Assembly: GCF_016745505.1 (NCBI RefSeq) | Contig: NZ_JAERUC010000102.1 | Location: forward strand, 1 to 59,674 | Source of the DNA: Streptomyces silvae | GTDB lineage: Bacteria; Actinomycetota; Actinomycetes; Streptomycetales; Streptomycetaceae | Length of the DNA: 59,674 nucleotides | Reading direction: 5' to 3' | Shown here: piece after piece, positions 19,772-27,763 of the stretch | How positions within the stretch are numbered: the first letter of the stretch is position 1 | Layout: each line of letters starts with the position of its first letter | Notes under the pieces: model-generated | The model's database searches: none | Told to the model about the DNA's origin: nothing | Seen by the model: the letters and a program-made list of their open reading frames with translations, nothing else | Position numbers and translations under genes: made by a program

Positions 19772-21394
19772 ATGGGCGAGCCCCTGAGAGGCATGGCGGA
19801 GCTGACGGACCGGGCCGGGAAGTGGCTGGGCACGGCCTCGGGCACCGGGGGGAGCGGGGCGATGACCGCGGTGGCCGCCGACCGGTTCGACACGATGGCC
19901 TGGCGCGACGCCTACGCCGCGACCGCCGGGCTCCGGCAGCTCGCGTACGACCTGAACCAGCGCCACGACCACACCGAGGACCTGCTCACCGACGTGTTCC
20001 TGGCCGCTTACAAGGTCGGCCCGCACGTACGGGACCGGGCCGGCATGGACCCCTCCCGTCTCGTCAACCACCAGGTCGTCACGGCCCTGACGGACAGTCC
20101 CGAATTCACCGGGCTGCACCGCGAGACGTCCGGCGACCCCTACGCCGCCGCCATGGCCGTACTCGCCCAGGCCGACGCCCTGCGCGCCATGCTGGAGCGG
20201 GCCGAGGACGCCGCCGAGCGGATCCGGCAGGCGGAGGCCGCCCGGGAGGAGGCGGAGCGGACGGCCGCCGATGTCGGGGGCGCGCTCCAGCAGGCCGCCG
20301 GAGAGGCTGACGAGGACGGCACGGTGCCGGAAGGACCCGCCGACGCCCTGGCACAGGCCATCGAGCGGGCCGAGGCCGCCGACGCCGCCGCCCGGCAGGC
20401 CGCCAGGGAAGCGGGGCAGGCACTCGCCGCGGCGGCCCCCGGCATCCGTGCCGCCGCCCGGAGCGGCAGCGCCAGGGCGGCCGAACAGTCCCGTGAGGAG
20501 GCCGAGCTGATGCGCGCGTGGGGGCTCGGACCGGGCGAGCTTGAGCGGATGCCGTTCGGCCGGCGGGCCCAGCTCGCCGAGCGGCTGCGCTCGGGCCGGC
20601 TGGGGCGGTTCGCGGACCTCATCGGCCGGTTCCGGCAGATGGCCGCCGGCGAGAGCGCCCGCAGGATCGAGCACGCCCGCGGCGAACTGGTCGGGATCAC
20701 CCTGGGCGACGACCTCTCCCGGGTCATCCCCTCCGAGCTGGCCAACCTCGGCGTCCCCGCCATGCGGAGCGTGTTCGCCGCGAGGTACGCCGAGGCACGG
20801 CTGATGCTGTACGACAGCCGGGGGGAGCAGAGCACGGGGAAGGGCGCCGTCATCGCCTGCGTCGACTGCTCCAACTCCATGAGCCGCCCCGGCCCCGGCG
20901 GGATCACCGGCGAGGCATGGTCCAAGGCGTGCGCCCTGGCCCTGCTGGACCAGGCCCGCAGGGAGAAGCGCGACTTCGTCGGCATCCTGTTCTCCTCCGC
21001 CGAGTCGCTGAAGGTGTGCCGCTTCCCGGCCTCCGAGCCCGCCGGCATCGAGGACGTGATCGACTTCGCCGAGCACTTCTTCGGGGGCGGCACCGACTAC
21101 CGGGCGCCCCTGTCGGCGGCCGTCGGGCTGCTGGAGAAGGAGTACAACGCCGACGGCCGCAGGCGCGGAGACATCGTGATGATCACCGACGGGGAGTGCG
21201 AGGTCACCGAGGGGTGGATGCGCGGCTGGAACGAGGCCAAGCACACGCTCGGCTTCCGCTCCTTCGGACTGGCCGTCGGCGTCCCACGGGCCACCGGGCC
21301 CGGCACGGTCCTGGACGCCCTCTGCGACAACCTCCGCGGCATCGAGGACCTCACCGACGTCCACGCCGCCGGGGACCTCTTCCGGATCATCTGA
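19772..21394 (+). CDS. VWA domain protein, ViaA-like partner of the MoxR ATPase
   Basis: A 540-aa protein with a long helical, alanine- and glutamate-rich N-terminal region (residues about 50-260, coiled-coil-like around 120-220) and a C-terminal von Willebrand A domain from about residue 360. The MIDAS motif DxSxS is present as VDCSNSMS, and the later MIDAS Thr and Asp fall in GGGTDYRAPL and ITDGECEVT. It starts 17 bp after the ATPase gene, so the two form an operon equivalent to ravA-viaA, which in enterobacteria acts on respiratory or Fe-S complexes and membrane stress. The target here is unknown. Confidence 0.88.
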   Translation: MGEPLRGMAELTDRAGKWLGTASGTGGSGAMTAVAADRFDTMAWRDAYAATAGLRQLAYDLNQRHDHTEDLLTDVFLAAYKVGPHVRDRAGMDPSRLVNHQVVTALTDSPEFTGLHRETSGDPYAAAMAVLAQADALRAMLERAEDAAERIRQAEAAREEAERTAADVGGALQQAAGEADEDGTVPEGPADALAQAIERAEAADAAARQAAREAGQALAAAAPGIRAAARSGSARAAEQSREEAELMRAWGLGPGELERMPFGRRAQLAERLRSGRLGRFADLIGRFRQMAAGESARRIEHARGELVGITLGDDLSRVIPSELANLGVPAMRSVFAARYAEARLMLYDSRGEQSTGKGAVIACVDCSNSMSRPGPGGITGEAWSKACALALLDQARREKRDFVGILFSSAESLKVCRFPASEPAGIEDVIDFAEHFFGGGTDYRAPLSAAVGLLEKEYNADGRRRGDIVMITDGECEVTEGWMRGWNEAKHTLGFRSFGLAVGVPRATGPGTVLDALCDNLRGIEDLTDVHAAGDLFRII

Positions 21395-21512
21395 CCGCCG
21401 GGCCCCTTCCGGGCCGTCCGACTGCCGGGCCCCATCCTGGTGGTCCGGCCGACGGACGGGGGGCCGGCCGACGGATCTCTTCCGGGCCGGCGGACCACCG
21501 GGCGTCTTCCGG

Positions 21513-22355
21513 TCAGCCGACCGTGCCCGGGACGAAGTCCGCGAGCTGCTCGGCGGTGCGGGGCCCGGGCGCCGTGGAGCCCAGCAGACCCTGCGCGCGC
21601 AGCAGCCGGGCGCTCGCGACGCCCCACGGCAGCCGCAGCCCCGCCTCCCGCAGCAGATCCGTACGGGCCAGCATCGCGGGCGCGGGCCCGGCGCGGACAC
21701 CCGAGGGCGTGAGCAGCGCGGCGTCGTCCGCCCACCGCAGGGCGAGATCGACGTCGTGGGTGGCCATCATGACCGTGGTGCCGCTCTCCCGGAGCGTGCC
21801 GAGCGTGGCCAGCAGCCGCTCCTGGCCGTCCGGATCGAGCCCGGCCGTCGGCTCGTCGAGGATCAGCACACGGGGCCTCATCGCGACCGCCCCCGCGATG
21901 GCGGCCCGTTTGCGCTGCCCGTACGAGAGCAGATGGGTCGGCCGGTCCGCCAGGGCGGTGATGTCGAGCGCGGTGAGCGCCTCCTCCACCCGGACCCGGA
22001 CCTCGGCGTCCGGCAGGCCGAGGTTCAACGGCCCGAACGACACGTCCTGGGACACGGACGCGGCGAACAGCTGGTCGTCCGGGTCCTGCACCACCAGCTG
22101 GACCGTGGTGCGCAGCCGCGTCAGCCCCTTGCGGTCGTACGTCACCGGCTGCCCCTCGACCGTCAACTGCCCCTCGCGCGGCCGCAGCCCGCCGCTGAGC
22201 AGCCGCATCAGCGTGGTCTTCCCACTGCCGTTCCGGCCGAGCAGGGCGAGCGCGCGCCCGGCGTATGCCTCGAAGTCGAGGCCGCTGAGCACGGTGGGGC
22301 CGTCCTCGTACGCGAAGGACACGCCCCGCAGGGCCAGCAGCACGGGGTCACTCAT
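21513..22355 (-). CDS. cbiO: Cobalt ECF transporter ATPase CbiO
   Basis: A 280-aa ABC ATPase. Walker A GRNGSGKTT, Q-loop VVQDPDDQLF, signature LSYGQRKRAAIAGA, Walker B VLILDEPTAGLDP and the H-loop ATHDVD are all present. The variant signature and the PDDQLF Q-loop are typical of energy-coupling-factor ATPases. The ATG overlaps the stop of cbiQ (ATGA). It powers cobalt uptake together with CbiMNQ, supplying cobalamin synthesis. Confidence 0.93.
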   Translation of the reverse strand: MSDPVLLALRGVSFAYEDGPTVLSGLDFEAYAGRALALLGRNGSGKTTLMRLLSGGLRPREGQLTVEGQPVTYDRKGLTRLRTTVQLVVQDPDDQLFAASVSQDVSFGPLNLGLPDAEVRVRVEEALTALDITALADRPTHLLSYGQRKRAAIAGAVAMRPRVLILDEPTAGLDPDGQERLLATLGTLRESGTTVMMATHDVDLALRWADDAALLTPSGVRAGPAPAMLARTDLLREAGLRLPWGVASARLLRAQGLLGSTAPGPRTAEQLADFVPGTVG

Positions 22356-23101
22356 GACAAGGGCCTTTCCAGGGCGAAGGTCAGGACGGTCAGGACCGCG
22401 AGCAGGGTGACGCTCACGGACACGAACCGGACGGAGACACGGGCATCGGGCACCAGCACGCGCAGGGTTCCGTCGTAGCCGCGCCCGGCGAGCCCCGCCT
22501 GGAGCCGGGCCGCACGGTCGAAGGCCCTGACGAAGGCGGTGGCGCCGAGCCCCGCCAGCGAGCGCCAGGCGGCGGCCCGGGTGGTGTGCCCGAGCCGGGC
22601 CGCCTGGGCCTCCCGGATCCGGCGTACCGAGTCCAGGAGCAGGAAGCTCATCCGGTACGTCACCAGCGCGACGTCCACCACCGGCGCCGGCACCCCCGCC
22701 TTGACCAGGCGGGGCAGCAGATCGGACATCGGGGTGGTGAAGGCGAACAGCAGGACCCCGAGGGACGCCGCCGAGGTGCGCAGCAGCAGCTCCCCGGCAC
22801 GTACCGGCCCTCCGTCCGCCAGGGCCACGAACCCGTCGGGGCCGCCCACCTGCACGAGGAGCGTGACCGCCCCGGTGATGCAGAAACCCAGGGGAACCCG
22901 GTACGCGCGCCACAACTGACGGGCGGGCACACCGGCCGGCCCCAGCAGCACGGCGACGGCGGTGAGGAGGATCAGGGCGGCGCCCGGCCAGGGCGGCAGG
23001 GAGATCGCCAGAACGGTCAGACCGAGACCGAGCACGGCCTTGTCCACGGGATGGCGGCGGCGCCAGCGAGAGCTGTGCGCCGCCGCGTCGATCGGCAGCA
23101 C
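22352..23101 (-). CDS. cbiQ: Cobalt ECF transporter transmembrane protein CbiQ
   Basis: A 249-aa T-component with about five transmembrane helices. The cytoplasmic coupling region contains the two A-R-G-type motifs of the family (EAQAARLGH and LQAGLAGRGYDG). It couples the CbiO ATPase to the substrate-capturing CbiMN unit. Stop overlaps cbiO and the start lies 4 bp downstream of cbiN, so the operon is tightly packed. Confidence 0.92.
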   Translation of the reverse strand: MLPIDAAAHSSRWRRRHPVDKAVLGLGLTVLAISLPPWPGAALILLTAVAVLLGPAGVPARQLWRAYRVPLGFCITGAVTLLVQVGGPDGFVALADGGPVRAGELLLRTSAASLGVLLFAFTTPMSDLLPRLVKAGVPAPVVDVALVTYRMSFLLLDSVRRIREAQAARLGHTTRAAAWRSLAGLGATAFVRAFDRAARLQAGLAGRGYDGTLRVLVPDARVSVRFVSVSVTLLAVLTVLTFALERPLS

Positions 23102-23105
23102 GCGC

Positions 23106-23462
23106 TCAGTTCCCCCGGGCCGCGGACTCCCCGGCGACGTCGCCGTCCTGCTGCGCGACCGCCCGCAGCTCGCCCTGACGGCGCCCGCGCCGGAGGCCGA
23201 AGTAGTAGGCGAGGACGCCCGCGCCGAGCGCGGCCTGAAGGGCGAACAGCGCCGACTCGATCTCGCCGGACGGCGGTTCGTACAGCGGGGAGAACCAGGG
23301 CTCGTAGTCGGGGTCGATCTCGGTGATCGCCGTCTCGGCCTGGGCGTCGGCCCCCGTGAACGGCTCCTTCTCGCCGTCGCCGAGGCCGAGGGCCAGCGGC
23401 AGGACGGCCAGTGCCGCCACCACGACCAGCAGGAGGGCGTTGATCTTCGTGTTCCTGTTCAT
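23106..23462 (-). CDS. cbiN: Cobalt transport protein CbiN
   Basis: A 118-aa protein with two transmembrane helices ([19 protein letters not shown] and the C-terminal [20 protein letters not shown]) around an extracytoplasmic loop with the conserved [25 protein letters not shown]. CbiN works with CbiM in cobalt rather than nickel ECF transporters, so its presence supports cobalt as the substrate. It overlaps the end of cbiM by 4 bp. Confidence 0.92.
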   Translation of the reverse strand: MNRNTKINALLLVVVAALAVLPLALGLGDGEKEPFTGADAQAETAITEIDPDYEPWFSPLYEPPSGEIESALFALQAALGAGVLAYYFGLRRGRRQGELRAVAQQDGDVAGESAARGN

Positions 23463-24169
23463 CGGGCCACCGCCTCGGTCTCGGCCGTCCTGGTCCGGTT
23501 CTGCCTGCCTGAGAGGAACACGCCCAGCCGGGTCAGGTCCCCCTTGCTGGACTGCACGAGGAGGCGCATGACCAGCACCGTCAGGAGACCCTCGCTCACC
23601 GCGAGCGGGATCTGCGTGACCGCGAAGATGGAGCCGAACTTGCCGAGCGCGCCCAGGAACCCGCTGCCCGGGTCCGGGAAGGCGAGCGCCAGCTGCACGC
23701 TGGTGACGCAGTAGGTCGACAGGTCGGCGACGAACGCGCCGAAGAACACCGCCACCATCAGCGGTACGTCGTACCGCCGCAGCACCTTGTAGACCGCGTA
23801 CCCCGCCCAGGGCCCGACGATCGCCATCGAGAAGACGTTGGCGCCCAGCGTGGTCAGACCGCCGTGGGCGAGCAGGAGCGCCTGGAACAGCAGGGTGATG
23901 GTGCCCAGCACCGCCATGATCGGCGGACGGAACAGGATGGCCCCCAGCCCGGTGCCCGTGGGATGCGAGCAACTCCCGGTCACGGACGGGATCTTGAGTG
24001 CGGACAGGACGAACGTGAAGGCCCCGGAAGCCCCCAGGAGCAGCGTGCTCTCAGGGTTCTCCCTGACCTCACGCGTGAGTGACCGGACTCCGTGGACGAC
24101 GAACGGCGCGGACGCGACACCCCAGGCGATCGCGTGCGCCGGAGGCAGAAAACCCTCGGCTATGTGCAT
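23459..24169 (-). CDS. cbiM: Cobalt ECF transporter substrate-binding protein CbiM
   Basis: A 236-aa membrane protein beginning [16 protein letters not shown]. The N-terminal Met-His-Ile motif, with His2 as a metal ligand, is diagnostic for CbiM/NikM S-components. The conserved [17 protein letters not shown] and [14 protein letters not shown] segments follow, with seven hydrophobic helices. It is the first gene of the cbiMNQO operon and sits directly downstream of the cobalamin riboswitch. Confidence 0.94.
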   Translation of the reverse strand: MHIAEGFLPPAHAIAWGVASAPFVVHGVRSLTREVRENPESTLLLGASGAFTFVLSALKIPSVTGSCSHPTGTGLGAILFRPPIMAVLGTITLLFQALLLAHGGLTTLGANVFSMAIVGPWAGYAVYKVLRRYDVPLMVAVFFGAFVADLSTYCVTSVQLALAFPDPGSGFLGALGKFGSIFAVTQIPLAVSEGLLTVLVMRLLVQSSKGDLTRLGVFLSGRQNRTRTAETEAVAR

Positions 24170-24214
24170 GGCTCAGCAGACCCTCTCCAGCACCTCGTGG
24201 ATGGTTGAAGTGCC

Positions 24215-24390
24215 TTGGCCGGTCTCCTGGCTTACGGGTACCACCGCCCGAACTCCGCCTTCCCGGGTCACAAGGACCCAGTGGCTGCCCGCGAGGGCCG
24301 GAGCCGGACTTCCCGATCACAGTGGCGAGGGCCGCACCGGCATCACACCGATTTCCCGATCACCAAGGCGTGGTGACAGTAGTGCCAGGT
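24215..24390 (-). promoter_or_regulatory. Cobalamin (B12) riboswitch upstream of cbiM
   Basis: On the minus strand the B12-box CCACTGTGA core is at 24318-24326, followed by GGGAAGTC, a second GCCACTGGGTC, and the closing AGCCAGGAGACC at 24221-24232. Upstream are GGGAAATC and a CCGG-containing stem, so the whole conserved core of a class I cobalamin riboswitch is present in order. It lies about 45 bp upstream of the cbiM ATG and should shut off cobalt uptake when coenzyme B12 is plentiful. The outer limits are estimated. Confidence 0.92.
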
Positions 24391-24606
24391 GGGGGACGTT
24401 GACAAGCGCGCCTGACACCCCGGGGAGAGGCCGAGTGCGCTGGTGACAGCGGTGCGGGCGCCACGGGAGAGCGGGAGCTACGGCCGTCCTCCGCAGCCGG
24501 TCGCCGAAGGCCGTGGACGGCCGCTCGCCCTGGAGCACATGGCCGGCGTTCTCCTGCCCCGACTGCGGCGACCGGACCACTTCGCCGGTGAGCAACGTCA
24601 CGGCAT

Positions 24607-25410
24607 CTACCGGCGGCGTCCCCAGGCGGAGACCATCGGGGCCGTGGCGAGGTCCAGCTGTCCGGTGGCGACGTGGGCCAGATGGCGGTCGATGTCCTCG
24701 TCGGTCGCGATGCCCGCCGCCACGAGCCGGCCCCGGATCTGCCGTACGGTCGCCGCCTCAAGCACGGTGCAGGCCGGCGAGGTGATCGGGAAGTAGGCAT
24801 CCGCCTGTACGTCGAGCAGGCCGGCCTCACGCAGGAGCCGCGGCAGTGTCCGGCCGTACGAGAGATCGGCGCCGCGCGCCGCCATGAGTTCACGGAACCC
24901 GGACCGCAGCCGGTTGGCCAGCCGCTGCTCCGGTCCCGACTCGTCGGGGCACAGCAGAGGCTGCAACCCAGGATCGGCGTCCTCCAGAAGCAGCACACCA
25001 CCGGGGCGCAGCGCCTGGACCATGCGGCGCAGCGCCTCGGCGCGGTCGACGACGTGCACCAGGACCAGCCGGGCGTGCACCAGGTCGAAACCGCCCGGCG
25101 GCGGAGGATCGGCGGCGACGTCGTGGCGCAGGACCTCGACGACGTCGGAGGCCGCCTCCTCGGCCCAGGACACGTCGATGTCCGTACAGACCACGTGCCC
25201 CGCCGCTCCCACGCGCTCGGCGAGGCCCGCGGGCACGGAGGGACCGCCGGCTCCGACCTCCCAGCACCGCATGCCCTCGGTGATGCCGATCCGGTCGACG
25301 TGCCGGAACGTCACCGGGTCGAACAGCTCGGCCAGCGCACCGAACCGGATGCCCGCCTCCGACTGCTGGTTGTCCAGCAGATACCCGTGCTCGGTGCCGT
25401 GCTCCGCCAT
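24607..25410 (-). CDS. Class I SAM-dependent methyltransferase
   Basis: A 267-aa protein. Motif I for S-adenosylmethionine appears as MRCWEVGAGGPSVPAGLAER, the acidic residue after strand 2 as CTDID, and the post-I region as FDLVHARLVLVHV, then LRPGGVLLLEDAD. The C-terminal half is a helical substrate lid. Substrate is not evident and there is no adjacent partner gene on the same strand. The start at 25410 follows GGCAGGGC; the frame is open upstream, but that part has no family similarity. The 200-bp stretch between its stop and the riboswitch holds no gene I can support. Confidence 0.85.
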   Translation of the reverse strand: MAEHGTEHGYLLDNQQSEAGIRFGALAELFDPVTFRHVDRIGITEGMRCWEVGAGGPSVPAGLAERVGAAGHVVCTDIDVSWAEEAASDVVEVLRHDVAADPPPPGGFDLVHARLVLVHVVDRAEALRRMVQALRPGGVLLLEDADPGLQPLLCPDESGPEQRLANRLRSGFRELMAARGADLSYGRTLPRLLREAGLLDVQADAYFPITSPACTVLEAATVRQIRGRLVAAGIATDEDIDRHLAHVATGQLDLATAPMVSAWGRRR

Positions 25411-25626
25411 GCCCTGCCCTGCCGTTCCTCGCCGCCCGCCGGACCCGCAGTCCACCACGCGCGGACGGCCCGATGCCAGCCGCGCTGCCGGCCGCGGGGT
25501 GCCCACCTAGGTGAGCTCGGCGGTGATCATGACATGCTCCTCGCGGGAGGAAAGGCGAACGCCGAACCCGGTGAGCACCGCTCCTCCCCGCATCGTTCCG
25601 CGGCGGATCGGGCGACAGGACAGAAC

Positions 25627-25827
25627 ATGAACGGCCCGGCCGGTCCCTCCGGCAGGCCGGCGGGACGGACGGTGGGAGAGATGGCGGAGGCGGCGGACAT
25701 GGCGGTCACACCCAGGGCGGCGAGGACGAGGAGCAGACGTCCGCGGCCACTGCTGGTGACGGTGGCGCTGCTGCTGTCCGGGGGCCCGGCCGGCCTCGTC
25801 GTGCCGGACCGGGCGGCGGCGTCATGA
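25627..25827 (+). CDS. Short ORF with one hydrophobic segment before an orphan response regulator
   Basis: A 66-aa reading frame whose stop overlaps the response regulator start (ATGA at 25824-25827). It has a basic stretch (RAARTRSRRPRP) followed by one hydrophobic segment (PLLVTVALLLSGGPAGLVV). A sensor histidine kinase would normally be encoded here, so this could be a remnant of a deleted kinase or a small membrane protein. There is no strong ribosome binding site at 25627; internal starts at 25681 and 25699 are equally possible. Confidence 0.35.
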   Translation: MNGPAGPSGRPAGRTVGEMAEAADMAVTPRAARTRSRRPRPLLVTVALLLSGGPAGLVVPDRAAAS

Positions 25828-26480
25828 CGATCCGCGTACTGATCGCCGACGACCAGGCCATGGTCCGGGCCGGGTTCGCGATGATCCTCTCCGCCGAGGA
25901 CGACATCGAGGTCGTGGGGGAGGCGGCGGACGGGGTGCTCGCCGTGGAGCTCTCCGAGCGCCACCGGCCCGACGTGGTGCTCATGGACATCCGCATGCCC
26001 CGCATGGACGGGCTGGAGGCCCTGCGCAGGCTGACCCGCCCCGGCACCGTGAACCCGCCGAAGGTCGTCGTGGTCACGACGTTCGACGACGACGAGTACG
26101 TCCAGCGCGCCCTGGGCGAGGGCGCCTCCGGCTTCCTGATCAAGGACTCCGGACCCGCCCTGCTGGTCGAGGCCATCAGGGCGGCCGCCTCCGGCGAGGC
26201 ACTGGTGAGCCCGGCCATCACCGTCCGGCTGCTGCGCCGGCTCACCAGCACGGTGCCCGCGCCCAAGGAACCCCACACCGCGCTCTCCGCACGGGAGAAG
26301 GACCTGGTGCGCCTGGTGGCCAGAGGACTGACCAACGCCGAGATCGCCGCCGAACTGTCCATCTCCGTGGGCACGGTGAAGACCCACCTCGGCAATGTGC
26401 AGACGAAACTCACCGCCCGTAACCGGGTGGAGATCGCGGCCTGGGCCTGGGAGTCCGGCCTGGTCGACGGCCGGGGATGA
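25824..26480 (+). CDS. NarL/FixJ family response regulator (no adjacent kinase)
   Basis: A 218-aa two-domain regulator. The receiver domain (residues 1-120) has the acidic pair DD in VLIADDQAMV, the phospho-acceptor Asp in VVLMDIRMPRMDGL, the conserved Thr in VVVTTFDDD and Lys in LIKDSG. The C-terminal LuxR-type helix-turn-helix is LSAREKDLVRLVARGLTNAE through VGTVKTHLGN. No histidine kinase gene is next to it; the overlapping upstream frame is only 66 codons. It is therefore an orphan, or its kinase has been lost. Confidence 0.92.
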   Translation: MTIRVLIADDQAMVRAGFAMILSAEDDIEVVGEAADGVLAVELSERHRPDVVLMDIRMPRMDGLEALRRLTRPGTVNPPKVVVVTTFDDDEYVQRALGEGASGFLIKDSGPALLVEAIRAAASGEALVSPAITVRLLRRLTSTVPAPKEPHTALSAREKDLVRLVARGLTNAEIAAELSISVGTVKTHLGNVQTKLTARNRVEIAAWAWESGLVDGRG

Positions 26481-26731
26481 GCCCCGGCCGGACACCGGCC
26501 CGTACCGGCGGGGCCGCTGTCCGGGCAGTCGTTCCGGGGCAGAGGGCGAGCGCTCGGCGACCGGGCTCCGCCCTTCCGCGTCGGTGGGATGTCGGCGGCC
26601 CGGCGGGGGCCGTAGGTGATACGTCGGTGGCCGGTGGAAACGTGACCGGCGAGTTGCCCGAGGAGCGGCCACCGCCGCCTTCAACGGCTCCTCCGACGCC
26701 ACAGGCTCCGACAGCAAGGGACCCCGCCACC

Positions 26732-27682
26732 ATGCCGACCCCATCCTCCGCCCCGCCCTGGGACGTCCGGCGACCGCCCGGTGCCGACGGCCGTGTCTTC
26801 CTGGTCACCGGCGGCAACGCCGGCATCGGGTACTTCGTCGCGGAACAGCTGTCGGCGACCGGCGCCACCGTCGTCCTCGGCAGCCGTGACCCCGCCAAGG
26901 CCGAGGCCGCCATGGCCTCGATCCGTGCGCATGTCCCCGGTGCGCGCGTACGGGCCGTACGGCTGGACCTCGCCGACCTCTCGTCGCTCGACACGGTGGC
27001 GGACTCGCTGGAGGAGGACCGCCTCGACGCGGTGGTCCACAACGCGGGCGTCGCACTCGACGACCCGCCGCGCGAGGAGACCGGGGAGGGTCACGAGCTC
27101 ATGTTCGGCACGAACCACCTCGGGCACTTCGTCCTGACCCACCGGTTGATGCCGCTGCTGTCGGCCGCGCCCGCGGCCCGCGTCGTGACCATGGGCAGCT
27201 TCGCCGCGAAGTCCGAGCGGATCGACATCGACGATCTGCAGTCCCGGAAGGACTACCGGCCCAAACGCACCTACGGGCGCTCCAAGTTGGCACAGATGTA
27301 CTTCGGCGTCGAACTCGACCGCCGGCTGCGCGCCGCAGGCAGCACGGTCGCGAGTGTGGTGGCTCATCCAGGCGGTGCGCTGGACTCCCTCACCCCGTCA
27401 CGGTCACCGGTCCACGTGCGAACGGCCGGCGCCCGGCTGGCCGCGTCGCCCGCGGCCCTCGTCCTCCAGGGCAAGGACGCCGGCGCGTGGCCCGCGGTCC
27501 GGGCGGTACTCGATCCGGCGGTGGCCGGCGGCCAGTTGTGGGGGCCGCGCGTCTTCGGTCTGCGGGGCGAGCCCCGGCGTGAACCCCTGTGGGACCACCT
27601 CGCCGACCCCGTCGTCGCGGCACGGTTGTGGGACGCGAGCCGCGATCTGACCGGAGCGGACCCCGGCACCGTCCCCGGGTAG
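26732..27682 (+). CDS. SDR family oxidoreductase
   Basis: A 316-aa short-chain dehydrogenase of the retinol dehydrogenase/protochlorophyllide reductase-like subgroup. It has the cofactor motif TGGNAGIG, HNAG in place of NNAG, SFAAKSE at the catalytic Ser, and YGRSK as YxxxK. After the core, a C-terminal extension (KDAGAWPAVRAVLDPAVAGG) is typical of this subgroup. The frame is open back to 26477, where it overlaps the response regulator stop, but that part is repetitive and unlike the family, so the ATG at 26732 is preferred. Substrate unknown. Confidence 0.85.
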   Translation: MPTPSSAPPWDVRRPPGADGRVFLVTGGNAGIGYFVAEQLSATGATVVLGSRDPAKAEAAMASIRAHVPGARVRAVRLDLADLSSLDTVADSLEEDRLDAVVHNAGVALDDPPREETGEGHELMFGTNHLGHFVLTHRLMPLLSAAPAARVVTMGSFAAKSERIDIDDLQSRKDYRPKRTYGRSKLAQMYFGVELDRRLRAAGSTVASVVAHPGGALDSLTPSRSPVHVRTAGARLAASPAALVLQGKDAGAWPAVRAVLDPAVAGGQLWGPRVFGLRGEPRREPLWDHLADPVVAARLWDASRDLTGADPGTVPG

Positions 27683-27700
27683 CCCGGGCCGGTGCCGGGG
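27661..27700. terminator. Hairpin spanning the SDR stop codon
   Basis: CCCCGGCACC (27661-27670) pairs perfectly with GGTGCCGGGG (27691-27700), with a GC-rich 20-base loop that contains the SDR stop. It lies between the SDR and the convergent M64 peptidase gene and may terminate both. Confidence 0.5.
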
Positions 27701-27713
27701 CCCACCCGCCGGC

Positions 27714-27751
27714 CGTACCGCCGGTCGCACGGACGGTCGTACCGCCGGTCG
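27714..27751. repeat. Short direct repeat between convergent genes
   Basis: CGTACCGCCGGTCG occurs at 27714-27727 and again at 27738-27751, with related GGTCGTACCACCGG following. It is a simple-sequence type repeat in the gap between the SDR and the M64 peptidase gene; no function is evident. Confidence 0.5.
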
Positions 27752-27763
27752 TACCACCGGGCG

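Noticed and set aside
19061..21700. An 879-codon minus-strand open frame opposite the VWA gene
   Set aside because: The translation is low-complexity and the plus-strand ATPase and VWA genes have clear motifs and correct third-position bias.
26477..26731. A longer SDR start overlapping the response regulator stop
   Set aside because: The added 85 residues are Pro/Ala/Gly-rich and unlike SDR N-termini, although the ATGA overlap is tempting.
27714..27751. A CRISPR-like repeat
   Set aside because: Only two 14-bp copies with a short gap; no repeat-spacer structure and no cas genes of the CRISPR kind.
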